From NCBI RefSeq assembly GCF_003646465.1, contig NZ_QZEX01000009.1:25841-89840 (forward strand): 64,000 bases of DNA, read 5' to 3'. The notes beneath the pieces were generated by a model, which was given only the letters and a program-made list of their open reading frames with translations, had not been told where the DNA came from and ran no database searches. A program made the position numbers and the translations under genes. The first letter of the stretch is position 1; each line of letters opens with the position of its first letter. The DNA is from Chachezhania antarctica (GTDB taxonomy: Bacteria > Pseudomonadota > Alphaproteobacteria > Rhodobacterales > Rhodobacteraceae). This document shows positions 17,896 to 27,157 of the stretch, piece by piece.

Positions 17896-19311
17896 ATGAC
17901 CTACCTCGCCCCTATTCACCCCGTCTCCACCCCGGTCTTGCCTGCAAACCTGGTTAACCGGACCCCTGAAACCGACGCGCCCCTGACCCATGTCGAGCTC
18001 TTCGGCCTGCCCGTTGTCAGCGCTTCGACCCCGCATGTCGTTAACCAACTTCTGATGCCCGGACGGAACAGCCGTGTGGCGTTCCTGAATGCACACTGCG
18101 CCAACGTGATGGCGCGCGACACAACCTATGCGGATTCACTCCAGACGGCCGACATGATCCTGCCGGACGGAATCGGGGTCGAACTTGCCGCCCGGATGCG
18201 GGGAAAGTCGATTGCCGAGAACCTGAACGGCACCGATTTCACCCCTGCCCTGCTGCAGGCCGCCGCCGATCGGGGACTAAGCGTGTTCCTGTTCGGCGGC
18301 CAGCCGGGCGTTGCCGATGAAGCCGCCACCGCGCTCTGCCACAGGATCCCCGGGCTGCGCATCGCCGGCACCCGCAACGGGTTCGACGGCGCGGCCAACA
18401 GCTCGGCCGCGATTGCCGCAATCAATGCCTCGCGCGCGGATATCGTGCTGGTTGCCATGGGTGTGCCGCGTCAGGACGTATGGCTGGCCAAGAATGCCCG
18501 GCTGCTGGACGCCCGCATCACGCTGGGCGTCGGCGCGCTGTTCGATTTCCTGGCAGGCCGCGTGCAGCGGGCACCCGGGATCGTGCGGCGGGCAAAATGC
18601 GAATGGATCTGGCGCCTGGCGATGGAGCCGCGCCGGATGGCCGGGCGCTATCTTGTCGGCAACTTTACCTTCCTTGCCCGCGCCGCGAAGGATGCCATCA
18701 TCCGCGCCGACAGGGTAAATGCCACGCGCCGCGCGCTGGATATCACGATTGCGGGCAGCGCACTTCTGGCGCTGGCGCCGGTGCTGCCGGTCGTTTTCGC
18801 GGCCATCAAGCTTGACAGCCGCGGCCCGGTTTTCTTCCGTCAGGACCGGATCGGGAAGGACGGCAAGACCTTCTCCATGTTCAAGTTCCGTACAATGCGG
18901 ACCGACATGGCCGATCCCCGCGCCGCAGTTATGCACCAGAAAGTGGCTCAGGGCGTTCGCCTTAAATCCCGTACCGATCCACGGATCACGCGCGTGGGAC
19001 AGATCCTGCGCCGCTGGTCCATCGACGAGCTGCCGCAGATTGTGAACGTACTCCGCGGAGAAATGTCGATCGTCGGCCCCCGCCCCGTGCTGCCGCAGGA
19101 ATATGCCGCCTTCCCGAAACGAGCGATGGGTCGCTTTGCCGTGAAACCGGGCCTGACGGGCATCTGGCAGGTCTCGGGGCGTGCGGATATCGGCTTTGAC
19201 AAGATGATCGAAATGGATCTGGCCTATGCCGCATCCCGGACCGCCCTGCTCGACCTGCTCCTGATCTTCATGACCTTCAAAGCCGTGGTCGCCGGACGGG
19301 GTGCCTACTGA
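17896..19311 (+). CDS. Fused WecG/TagA/CpsF glycosyltransferase and initiating sugar-phosphate transferase
   Basis: 471 aa with two domains usually found on separate proteins. Residues about 30-250 are a WecG/TagA (GT26) glycosyltransferase: NAHCANVMARD, ADMILPDGIGVEL, VAMGVPRQDVWLAKN, GVGALFDFLAG. Residues about 280-471 are a WbaP/ExoY-type polyprenyl-phosphate sugar-1-phosphate transferase: one membrane segment, then FKFRTMRTD, SIDELPQIVNVL, SIVGPRP and KPGLTGIWQVSGR. One protein could thus start the lipid-linked repeat unit and add the second sugar at the inner membrane. EPS box 2 lies upstream. Confidence 0.9.
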   Translation: MTYLAPIHPVSTPVLPANLVNRTPETDAPLTHVELFGLPVVSASTPHVVNQLLMPGRNSRVAFLNAHCANVMARDTTYADSLQTADMILPDGIGVELAARMRGKSIAENLNGTDFTPALLQAAADRGLSVFLFGGQPGVADEAATALCHRIPGLRIAGTRNGFDGAANSSAAIAAINASRADIVLVAMGVPRQDVWLAKNARLLDARITLGVGALFDFLAGRVQRAPGIVRRAKCEWIWRLAMEPRRMAGRYLVGNFTFLARAAKDAIIRADRVNATRRALDITIAGSALLALAPVLPVVFAAIKLDSRGPVFFRQDRIGKDGKTFSMFKFRTMRTDMADPRAAVMHQKVAQGVRLKSRTDPRITRVGQILRRWSIDELPQIVNVLRGEMSIVGPRPVLPQEYAAFPKRAMGRFAVKPGLTGIWQVSGRADIGFDKMIEMDLAYAASRTALLDLLLIFMTFKAVVAGRGAY

Positions 19312-19333
19312 GCCCATGTCGCTGGCCTGCCAA

Positions 19334-19353
19334 ACCTATCCGAACGGATAGGT
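19334..19353. promoter_or_regulatory. Palindrome upstream of the periplasmic protein/kinase genes (EPS box 3)
   Basis: ACCTATCC (19334-19341), GAAC, GGATAGGT (19346-19353): arms identical to EPS box 1 with a different spacer. It lies 79 bp before the ATG at 19433. Confidence 0.65.
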
Positions 19354-19432
19354 CGGCTGGTCGGATGCTCCCATGACTGTACCCAAGACGGCGTGCGATA
19401 TTCTCCACGCCCCCCGAACGGAGACCGCTGAC

Positions 19433-19936
19433 ATGACCCGCACTTTGCCTGCCCTGACCCTCGCCGCACTTCTTCTCGGCACAGCTGCATTTGCCGATCT
19501 GCCTGAACCGACGGGCGATGTGCTGCTGACCGTCGATGGCGACATTACCGAGACGAATGTCGGCGACACCGCCCAGTTCGACCGTGCCATGATGGAAGCG
19601 ATGGACCCTGTGACCATCACCACCACCACGATCTGGACGGATGGCGAACAGACCTTCACCGGCGTGCCGCTGTCCACCCTGATGGCCGCCGTCGGTGCAG
19701 GGGGGGATGTGATCAGCGCAACCGCCGTCAACGATTACGCCGTGGAAATCCCGCGCACGGACTGGGTAGATGACGGCCCCATCGTCGCCTACCTCAACAA
19801 CGGCGAACCGATGTCGCTCAGGGACAAGGGGCCGCTCTGGATGATTTACCCCTTCGATTCCAGAACCGAGTACCAGTCCGAGGTCATCTATTCCCGCTCG
19901 ATCTGGCAACTGGACCGGATTACCGTAAGAGACTAA
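19433..19936 (+). CDS. Small periplasmic oxidoreductase-like protein
   Basis: 167 aa with a Sec signal peptide (MTRTLPALTLAALLLGTAAFA). The mature part resembles small proteins with an oxidoreductase molybdopterin-binding-like fold (FTGVPLSTLMAAVGA, then MSLRDKGPLWMIYPFD); no cofactor-binding Cys is apparent. The ATG at 19433 gives the signal peptide at the N-terminus and follows GGAG; an upstream start at 19373 would bury it. It ends 36 bp before the hybrid kinase and may be its periplasmic partner. The biochemical role is unknown. Confidence 0.7.
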   Translation: MTRTLPALTLAALLLGTAAFADLPEPTGDVLLTVDGDITETNVGDTAQFDRAMMEAMDPVTITTTTIWTDGEQTFTGVPLSTLMAAVGAGGDVISATAVNDYAVEIPRTDWVDDGPIVAYLNNGEPMSLRDKGPLWMIYPFDSRTEYQSEVIYSRSIWQLDRITVRD

Positions 19937-19972
19937 CCTCGGCAGCCGTACGTCCGCGCAGAGGAGGCGTCG

Positions 19973-22531
19973 GTGAGCTCGCTTCAGAACATGCGCCAGA
20001 CGGGTCCGAGCTGGCGACGCACCTCATTCGCTGTAGCGCTGCTGGTGTTCTGCATGGGAACGGTGGCCAGCATGGGCTGGCTCGTCCTGCGCGAGATCGA
20101 CGATATCAACACTGCCAATTCCGACAACCTGCAATGGGTTCTTGCCCAGGCGGATGTCGAATTCCTGCGCTTCAAGGTCGCCCTGCTTGAAGCGCAGGAC
20201 GATCGCGAGAAGCTCGATGCCGTGCGCCGCCGGTTCGACATCTTCTACAGCCGCATGTCGACGCTCGAAAGAGGCGTGGCCTTTCGCACGCTGCGGGACA
20301 ACCCCGATTTCGATCAACCACGCGCAGAGATACGCGACTTCCTCGACCAAAGTGTCCCGCTGATAGACGGCGACGACGCGACGCTGCAAGCCGCCCTGAC
20401 CCGACTGCTCGGTACCGCCGTCACACTGGAAGATGCGATCCGCAAGCTGTCGCTCGCCGGGTTGACCAGCTTTGCCGAAATCTCGGACGAACGGCGCGAG
20501 AACCTGATCCAGACGCTGTTCCTGATGGCTGCCGTTCTGATGCTGCTTTTGGGCGGGCTGTCGCTTCTGGCACTTTCATTTTACAGGCTGTACCGCGTAT
20601 CGCGGCGCCAGGCCGAAGACGTGGCCCGTACCGGATCGCGGATGCGCACCATCGTCGAGACCACTGTCGATGCGATCCTCGTCTGCGACGGATCAGGCAA
20701 GGTGATCGACCTGAACGGCTCGGCCGAGAAAATGTTCGGCTATTCCCGCGCGGAGGCCATCGGCCGATCAGCGATCACGATGGTTCACCCGCCGGATGTG
20801 GCAGAGTCACTGCGGGAAAAACAGCTGAAATACATCGGAGAGAAACGCCGGCCCGACCCCCACGAACGGCGGTTCGAAACCGAGGCCATCACCAGGAACG
20901 GCCGCCGCTTCGCCGCCGAGATATCGCTCGACCGGGCCGACGACACGGGGGAGCGGGTCTTCGTCGTCTTCGTGCGCGACATCTCGCGCCGGAAGGCGGC
21001 CGAGGACGAATTGCTCGACGCGCGCGACAAGGCGCTGGCCGGGGAAACCGCCAAGGCCGAATTCCTGGCCGTGATGAGCCACGAGATGCGCACGCCGCTG
21101 AACGGGCTGTTGGGCACGATGCAGCTGATGCGCGATCATTCCCTGACGGAACGGCAGTCCGACCTGCTGGACCAGATGCAGAATTCAGGCCATCTGCTGC
21201 TTGGGCTGGTCAACGACGTGCTCGACCTGTCCAAGTACGAGGCGGGCAAGCTGGTGCCCGAACAGCGCCCGTTCGAGATCCCCCGCCTGCTGGACGGTAT
21301 CTGCGAAACCATCGGGACGCTGGCATCGAACAACGGCAACACGCTGAGCTGGACCAGCACCGGCGCCCCAAGCGATATCGTGATGGGCGACAGCCGTCGG
21401 CTGCGGCAGGTGCTGCTGAACCTCGTCGGGAATGCAGTGAAGTTCACCCGCGGCGGCGAGATCACGATCGAGGCCGAAGAACTGCCCGGCCCCGGTCACA
21501 TCACCGAATTTCGGGTCGTTGATACCGGCATCGGCATCGCTCCCGCCCATCTCGGCCGAATCTTCAACGATTTCGAGACACTCGATTCCTCGTATTCCCG
21601 GCAGGCGGGCGGCACCGGGCTGGGCCTTGGTATCGCCCGCCGCCTGACCGACCTGATGGGCGGAGAGATCGGGGTCGAGAGCGAAGAGGGCGAAGGCAGC
21701 CTGTTCTGGGTGCGTGTCTCGCTTCCCCCCGCCGACGAAATGCCCGAGGTGCAGCAGCCCTTCGGGGATATGACCGGCGACACAGGTCCGGTTCCGTCGC
21801 TTTCGGTCCTGCTGGTCGAGGACAACGAGATCAACCGGTTCGTCGCGCGCGAGATGCTGGAAGCCGAAGGCCACAAGGTGACAGAGGCGGTGAACGGCCG
21901 CGCCGGGGTGGAATGGGCCGAGGCACAGGCGTTCGACCTGATCCTGATGGATATCTCGATGCCCGTGATGGACGGGCAAGCCGCCGCACGGGCGATCCAC
22001 ATGGGCGGCGGCGCCTCGGCCAAAAGCCCGATCATCGCCGTAACCGCCCATGCCCTGCCCGAGGAAATCGCGCGGTTCAAAGAGGCGGGAATGGATCACA
22101 CCATTTCGAAACCCATTGACCGGGCCGAACTGATGGGACTTGTGCGCGCCGTCGCCTCGGGTGATCCGCTGGTGCCGTCCGGGCCCCGCGGTGGACCCCG
22201 GCCTGTCCTTGTGGACAAAGACCAGCTGGGTACGATGCGCGAGATGCTGAAAGCCGAAGACTTGGATCGCCTGGCTTCGAAGTTTCTGGCCGAAACCGAC
22301 GCGGTGGTCACCGATCTGTCGGCGGCGTCCCCCGGCGATCCAGATCTTGCAGCCCGCGCCCATACCTCTGCCGGTTCCTGCGCTACTTTCGGGTTGACCG
22401 CGATGCACAGGGCCCTGGGCGATATCGAAGCCGCGGCGAAACGGGAAAACCTTTCGGAAGAAGCGTTGAAAGCACTGGCCCCGCTCTGGAAACAGAGCCG
22501 CGGTGCGTTGCAGGACTGGCTGGGAACCTGA
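19973..22531 (+). CDS. Hybrid sensor histidine kinase with PAS, receiver and Hpt domains
   Basis: 852 aa. Membrane segments near 18-40 and 180-203 bracket a periplasmic sensor of about 140 aa. Then PAS (about 222-340), HisKA with His370 (AVMSHEMRTPLNGLLG), HATPase with GTGLGLGIARRL, a receiver with Asp660 (LILMDISMPVMDG), and a C-terminal Hpt with His797 (ARAHTSAGSCATFG). This supports a His-Asp-His relay to a separate regulator, most simply the NarL-type protein at 16901-17512. The start is GTG after GAGGAGG. Confidence 0.9.
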   Translation: MSSLQNMRQTGPSWRRTSFAVALLVFCMGTVASMGWLVLREIDDINTANSDNLQWVLAQADVEFLRFKVALLEAQDDREKLDAVRRRFDIFYSRMSTLERGVAFRTLRDNPDFDQPRAEIRDFLDQSVPLIDGDDATLQAALTRLLGTAVTLEDAIRKLSLAGLTSFAEISDERRENLIQTLFLMAAVLMLLLGGLSLLALSFYRLYRVSRRQAEDVARTGSRMRTIVETTVDAILVCDGSGKVIDLNGSAEKMFGYSRAEAIGRSAITMVHPPDVAESLREKQLKYIGEKRRPDPHERRFETEAITRNGRRFAAEISLDRADDTGERVFVVFVRDISRRKAAEDELLDARDKALAGETAKAEFLAVMSHEMRTPLNGLLGTMQLMRDHSLTERQSDLLDQMQNSGHLLLGLVNDVLDLSKYEAGKLVPEQRPFEIPRLLDGICETIGTLASNNGNTLSWTSTGAPSDIVMGDSRRLRQVLLNLVGNAVKFTRGGEITIEAEELPGPGHITEFRVVDTGIGIAPAHLGRIFNDFETLDSSYSRQAGGTGLGLGIARRLTDLMGGEIGVESEEGEGSLFWVRVSLPPADEMPEVQQPFGDMTGDTGPVPSLSVLLVEDNEINRFVAREMLEAEGHKVTEAVNGRAGVEWAEAQAFDLILMDISMPVMDGQAAARAIHMGGGASAKSPIIAVTAHALPEEIARFKEAGMDHTISKPIDRAELMGLVRAVASGDPLVPSGPRGGPRPVLVDKDQLGTMREMLKAEDLDRLASKFLAETDAVVTDLSAASPGDPDLAARAHTSAGSCATFGLTAMHRALGDIEAAAKRENLSEEALKALAPLWKQSRGALQDWLGT

Positions 22532-22555
22532 TCCTGCGGCCGAGGCGTCAGCCTG

Positions 22556-23776
22556 TCAGTCCAGTAGCGTGATCACTCCGAACAGGCCAAGAACCTTGCC
22601 CAGCTCGATGACGTTGGTCACGCCGCTGTCGTAGCACGCAATGGCATCGCCCGGCAGCAGGTAGGGATCGTAATCGTCCCGGTCAGCGCGTTTGCGCAGC
22701 TTTTCGATCGGGCGTTCGATGACGGCCGATACCTCGGTCACCGGGTTGCGCGAAAAGAGCGCGGCGGACCTGTCGGCGCTGGTCGCCCGTGCTCCGCCGA
22801 CACAGTTGGCATCGATCACGGCCTGGATATAGCGCGTGCCATAGGGCACCTCTCGCACGGTCTGGCCGATGGCCGACGGCGCATTCCCGGCAGCAGGCTG
22901 GGTCAGGTTCGACAGGTAGAGCGAAATCCCGGGCGGGCTGACCGGGCTGGGCTTCATCAGATCGTCCTGGAAGCACTGGCGCGACGGCACGAAGACCTCG
23001 TCGCCTGTCAGCAGCATGACATCATCGAAGGGGCGGCCGTCCACGGCACCCCGCAGGTCGACGATGTAGTTATTGCCACCCCGCGTGATCCGTACCGCCG
23101 ACAGGTCGGCATCGGGGCGAACCCCTCCGGCGCTGCGCAGCGCCACCGAGATGTTCCGCCCCTCGGTCGAAGCACCCAGCGCGGCCTGCCGGCGCTGGTC
23201 GACCTGGTCGCCCTGAACACCGCCGATATCGACGGGCCGTTCCTCGAAGACCGCGCCGTTCACGGCCACCCGGGCCGGGGCGAAGTCGATCAACAGAAGC
23301 GAGATTTCGGGCTCGGCATCGTAGAAGCCGCCCGACACGAGCGCCTGCCGGATATCCGCGGCCACCTGCGCCGCCGACCTTCCCTGCGCCGGGATCGGTG
23401 CCAGGTAGGGAAGTTTCAGCATGCCATCGCGCGACACGACGAATTCACCGGTGAAAGTCTCGTCCTCTGGCAGCCGAAGATCCAGAAGGTCGCCCCGCGA
23501 CAGGAGCTCGCCGCGCAGGGCTTGCGGCAGATAGCGGCCCAGCTTGGATCCGGCCCCTGAACTGCCCGCATAGGGCCGGCACTTCGAGGCATTCATCCGT
23601 TCGGAAACAAGAACCGCGTTCGGGTCGGCAGGTTCGACGAGGTCGCGGTACTGGGCCTGGTAGGCATCGCCCCGCGACACCGGCTCAAGGTTGGGCGGCG
23701 TGCGCCCCCCGCCACAGGCCGAAAGTGCCAGAATGGCGATGCCGCTCACCGCGTGCGTCAGTCTGTGTCGGGCCAT
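22556..23776 (-). CDS. Polysaccharide export lipoprotein, Wza/ExoF-like
   Basis: 406 aa outer-membrane export protein. The N-terminus is a lipoprotein signal with lipobox LSAC (ILALSACGGG), so the mature protein should be acylated. A Poly_export-type domain (GDLLDLRLPEDETFTGEFVVSRDGMLKLPYL, interrupted here only for description) is followed by SLBB-like repeats (ARVAVNGAVFEERPV). It forms the exit channel for the polymer handled by the Wzz-like and Wzy-like proteins. EPS box 4 lies 82 bp upstream; it converges with the kinase gene. Confidence 0.85.
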   Translation of the reverse strand: MARHRLTHAVSGIAILALSACGGGRTPPNLEPVSRGDAYQAQYRDLVEPADPNAVLVSERMNASKCRPYAGSSGAGSKLGRYLPQALRGELLSRGDLLDLRLPEDETFTGEFVVSRDGMLKLPYLAPIPAQGRSAAQVAADIRQALVSGGFYDAEPEISLLLIDFAPARVAVNGAVFEERPVDIGGVQGDQVDQRRQAALGASTEGRNISVALRSAGGVRPDADLSAVRITRGGNNYIVDLRGAVDGRPFDDVMLLTGDEVFVPSRQCFQDDLMKPSPVSPPGISLYLSNLTQPAAGNAPSAIGQTVREVPYGTRYIQAVIDANCVGGARATSADRSAALFSRNPVTEVSAVIERPIEKLRKRADRDDYDPYLLPGDAIACYDSGVTNVIELGKVLGLFGVITLLD

Positions 23777-23858
23777 GGGTCGGGATGCTCGTTAGAATTG
23801 TATCTGATCCTAACCCCTTGAACCGCCAGACGTCCATCTTCCTCGAGGGATCGAAGAA

Positions 23859-23874
23859 CTATCCGTTCGGATAG
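23859..23874. promoter_or_regulatory. Palindrome between divergent export and flippase genes (EPS box 4)
   Basis: CTATCC (23859-23864), GTTC, GGATAG (23869-23874). It lies 82 bp before the export lipoprotein start (minus) and 114 bp before the flippase start (plus), so one site could serve both directions. Confidence 0.65.
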
Positions 23875-23988
23875 GGCTGGCAAACCATTGCGCCGCCCGG
23901 CTCTCCCGGCGGGCGCGGGACTGAATCTGGGGAGGAATGGTATCCGGCTGGTGGCCGTTGAAAGGCCACAGCACACGGATAACCCGCC

Positions 23989-25227
23989 ATGATCGCCGCA
24001 CCCCGCCTCGGACCCTTTGCACGCCACCTGATGGCCTATTGCCTGTCGGAAGTGGCGGCCAAGGCATCGCGTCTGCTGGTGGTGGTCGCGGTCGCCCGCA
24101 CCATGGATGCCGCCGCCATCGGCGTTGCCGCGGCAGCGCTGGCGGCCGCCGACATCCTGAAGGCATTGACCGAGAACGGCGTGGGCCAACGGATCATCGC
24201 CGCCCGCGAAGAGGATCTGGCCGCCACGACCCGCACCGCCTCGCGCATCTTCTGGGCATGGTGCCTTGGCCTCTTTGGCCTGCAGATGATCGTTGGCGCG
24301 GTGGTCTGGCAAATCTCGGGCGATGTGTTCCTGTTCCTGCTGATCGCATTCCTGGCGGGCGAATACCTCTTCATGCCCGCGGGTCTTGTCCAATGCGCGC
24401 TGGCCATGCGCGACGGCAAACTGCAACAGACCGCCGCCATTGCCGCCGGCCAGGTTGTCGGTGCGAACGCCCTTTCGGCCGCACTGGCGCTCCTGTTCCC
24501 CGGCCCGCTGGCCCTGATCCTGCCCCGCCTGATGGCCGCGCCCATCTGGCTGGTCGCCATGCGCCGCCTCCATCCCTGGAGCCCCGACCGAACCGTCCAG
24601 CCGGCGCCAGTGAAGCCGTTCCTGCGCTACGGCTGGGCCGTGCTGGGGGTCGAAGTGGTGAAAGCCGCACGCCTTCAGGCCGACAAGCTGGTCATCGGCG
24701 CGCTGATGGGAGCCGAGGTGCTGGGGCTCTACTTCCTGGCCTTCAATGCCGGGTTGGGGCTGGCCAATTCCTTCGCCCAGGCCTTTTCGGTCGCGCTCTT
24801 TCCGCATCTCTGCACCGCGACCGACCGCGATGCAGCACTCAGAAACGCCCTTGGCCTGTCGACCGCCGTCATCTCTGCCGCCGTCATCCTTCAGGCGCTG
24901 GCCGCGCCCTATTACGTGCCGGTTCTCTTCGGCGCCGGGTGGGACGGGATTGCCGATGTCGTCTCGATCCTCTGCCTTGCGGCGATCCCCGGCGTGATCT
25001 GGTCGGCCGCTGCGCAGTACCTGCGCGCGCAGGATCGTCCGCAGGTCGAGTTCGCCGTCACCGCCGCCATCACCTTCGCCCTGATCGCCAATACCGCCCT
25101 CCTGGCGCCCTACGGCCTGACCGCCGTCGCCTGGGGCTACCTCGCCATCGCCACGATCACCCAACTGGCCGCCGCGCTTCCCGCGCTTGCGCCCGCCTTC
25201 CGCAAACTCCAGCCCAAGGCCATCTGA
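23989..25227 (+). CDS. Oligosaccharide flippase, Wzx-like
   Basis: 412 aa with about twelve hydrophobic segments and few charged loops, in the style of the polysaccharide biosynthesis/MATE-like flippases. It would turn the lipid-linked repeat unit over the inner membrane for polymerisation. It is first in a plus-strand operon with three glycosyltransferases and is divergent from the export lipoprotein. Confidence 0.85.
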   Translation: MIAAPRLGPFARHLMAYCLSEVAAKASRLLVVVAVARTMDAAAIGVAAAALAAADILKALTENGVGQRIIAAREEDLAATTRTASRIFWAWCLGLFGLQMIVGAVVWQISGDVFLFLLIAFLAGEYLFMPAGLVQCALAMRDGKLQQTAAIAAGQVVGANALSAALALLFPGPLALILPRLMAAPIWLVAMRRLHPWSPDRTVQPAPVKPFLRYGWAVLGVEVVKAARLQADKLVIGALMGAEVLGLYFLAFNAGLGLANSFAQAFSVALFPHLCTATDRDAALRNALGLSTAVISAAVILQALAAPYYVPVLFGAGWDGIADVVSILCLAAIPGVIWSAAAQYLRAQDRPQVEFAVTAAITFALIANTALLAPYGLTAVAWGYLAIATITQLAAALPALAPAFRKLQPKAI

Positions 25228-25228
25228 C

Positions 25229-26146
25229 ATGCCGCTCTTCTCGATCATCGTCCCCTGCTACAACGCCGCCGCAACGCTGGAATGCACGCTGGCCAGCCTC
25301 ACCGCCCAGACCTGCACCGACTGGGAAATGCTGTGCATCGACGACGGCTCCACCGACGCGACGCCGGACATCTTGGCCGCTGCGGCCGAGGCCGATCCCC
25401 GCATCCGCGTGCTGGAGAACATTGGCAAGGGCCCCAGCCACGCCCGTAACCGCGCACTGGCCGAAGCGACCGGCGAATTCCTGGCCTTCTGCGATGCCGA
25501 CGATCTCTGGGCGCCGCGGAAGCTGACCCGGATGGCCGATGCGCTGCTCAGCAATCAGACGCTCGACGGGATCTATGCGCGTGTCGCCTTCTTCGACGGG
25601 GTACACTCGAAACGCATCTCCTGCCCTCCGACGACCGATCTCACGATCCCGATGCTGCTGGGCGAAAACCCGGTCTGCACCATGTCGAACCTCACCATCC
25701 GACGAGAAGCGTTCCTGGAAACGGGCGGGTTCGACACGCGGATGGTGCATAACGAGGATCTGGAATGGCTGATCCGCACCGTGGGTCATGGGTTCCGCCT
25801 GCGCAGCGTCGATGACTGCCTGGTCCAGTACCGGACCAGCACCACCGGCCTGTCGTCGAACCTTGCCGCGATGCGCAAGGGCCGCGAACAGGCGCTGCAA
25901 ACCGCCGCCCGCTACGGCTTCCATACCGACGCGCGCAGCGAAGCCATCCATCTGCGCTACCTCGCCCGACGCGCGCTGCGGGTCGGCGCCCCGGGGACCG
26001 AGGCCCTGCGCCTCGCGCTCTCCGGTCTGGCCGCCAGCCCGCGCGGCTTCTTTTCCAACATGCGCCGGGGCGGACTGACCGTTCTGGGCGCCGTCCTTGC
26101 CCCCGTGATGCCCGCGTTTTTGCGGCGCTCGCTCTTCGCCGGCTGA
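25229..26146 (+). CDS. Glycosyltransferase family 2
   Basis: 305 aa GT-A enzyme. N-terminal FSIIVPCYNAAATLECTL and LCIDDGSTDATPDIL bind the nucleotide; FCDADDLWAP holds the DxD-like metal site; the acceptor region includes MVHNEDLEWLIR. It adds one sugar of the repeat unit on the cytoplasmic face. The ATG is 1 bp after the flippase stop. The next gene is a close structural relative. Confidence 0.9.
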   Translation: MPLFSIIVPCYNAAATLECTLASLTAQTCTDWEMLCIDDGSTDATPDILAAAAEADPRIRVLENIGKGPSHARNRALAEATGEFLAFCDADDLWAPRKLTRMADALLSNQTLDGIYARVAFFDGVHSKRISCPPTTDLTIPMLLGENPVCTMSNLTIRREAFLETGGFDTRMVHNEDLEWLIRTVGHGFRLRSVDDCLVQYRTSTTGLSSNLAAMRKGREQALQTAARYGFHTDARSEAIHLRYLARRALRVGAPGTEALRLALSGLAASPRGFFSNMRRGGLTVLGAVLAPVMPAFLRRSLFAG

Positions 26147-26158
26147 AGGAACTCCAAG

Positions 26159-27136
26159 ATGCCCAAGGCAACCATCGTCGTCCCCGCCTACAACGTCGCC
26201 ACCACGCTGGCCGACACGTTGCAGAGTCTCCTCGCGCAGACCTGCCCCGATTTCGAGATCCTCGTAATCGACGACGGCTCGACCGACCGTACGGTCGCAG
26301 TGGCGCGCGCGTTTGGAAATCCGCGGATCCGGATCGTGCAGCAGCCGAACCGCGGCCTCGCCGGAGCACGAAACACCGGGATCGCCCATGCCCGCGGCGA
26401 CTTCATCGGCTTCTGCGATGCCGACGACCTGTGGCGCCCCACGAAGCTGGCCGCGCATGTCGCGCATCTGGAAGCAAACCCGCAGGTCGGGCTGTCCTAT
26501 TCCGGTTCCGAACTGATCGACGCCGAGGGCCGCCCCACCGGGCTGGCCCAGCGGCCCCGGCTGAAGGGTGTAACGGCGGCGCATATCTTCCGGCGCAACC
26601 CGGTCGGCAACGGCTCGGCACCGGTTTTCCGGCGCGCGGCGCTCGACGACATTGCCTACCGGCCCGCGGGCGAGACCCAGCGCGATTGGTGTTTCGACGA
26701 GACCTTCCGGCAGTCGGAAGACATCGAATGCTGGTTGCGCCTTGCACTGACCACCGACTGGGCCGTCGAAGGCATCCCCGGCCTGCTGACCCGCTACCGC
26801 GTCGTACCGTCCGGCCTGTCGGCCGCGACCGAAAAGCAGCTCGCGGCATGGGAACGGCTGGTCACCAAGCTGACGCCCGTGGCCCCCGCCTTCATGGCCC
26901 GCCATGCAGGCGCTGCACGGGCCTACCAGCTGCGCTATCTCGCCCGCCGCGCCGTGACCTCTGGCAACGGACCCGAAGGACTGGCCCGCATCCGCGCCGC
27001 CTTTGGCGCATCTTCCCGCCCGCTGTGGGAAGAACCGGTCAAGACCCTCACCACCGTCGCTGCCTGCGCCGTGCTCGCGGCGTTCGGCCCCGGCACCATC
27101 GCCTCACTCCGCCGCCTCGCCGCGCGCGGCGCCTGA
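26159..27136 (+). CDS. Glycosyltransferase family 2
   Basis: 325 aa, same architecture as the preceding enzyme: ATIVVPAYNVATTLADTL, LVIDDGSTDRTVAVA, FCDADDLWRP, then the acceptor region with RQSEDIECWLRLAL. The two probably arose by tandem duplication and now add different sugars. SD-like AAGGA precedes the ATG. Confidence 0.9.
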   Translation: MPKATIVVPAYNVATTLADTLQSLLAQTCPDFEILVIDDGSTDRTVAVARAFGNPRIRIVQQPNRGLAGARNTGIAHARGDFIGFCDADDLWRPTKLAAHVAHLEANPQVGLSYSGSELIDAEGRPTGLAQRPRLKGVTAAHIFRRNPVGNGSAPVFRRAALDDIAYRPAGETQRDWCFDETFRQSEDIECWLRLALTTDWAVEGIPGLLTRYRVVPSGLSAATEKQLAAWERLVTKLTPVAPAFMARHAGAARAYQLRYLARRAVTSGNGPEGLARIRAAFGASSRPLWEEPVKTLTTVAACAVLAAFGPGTIASLRRLAARGA

Positions 27137-27157
27137 CGTCCAGAAAGGATTTCTCCC

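Noticed and set aside
25157..26905. 582-codon minus-strand frame opposite the glycosyltransferases
   Set aside because: Both family 2 glycosyltransferases on the plus strand have full motifs; the antisense frame has low-complexity Gly/Arg/Gln composition and no recognisable domain.
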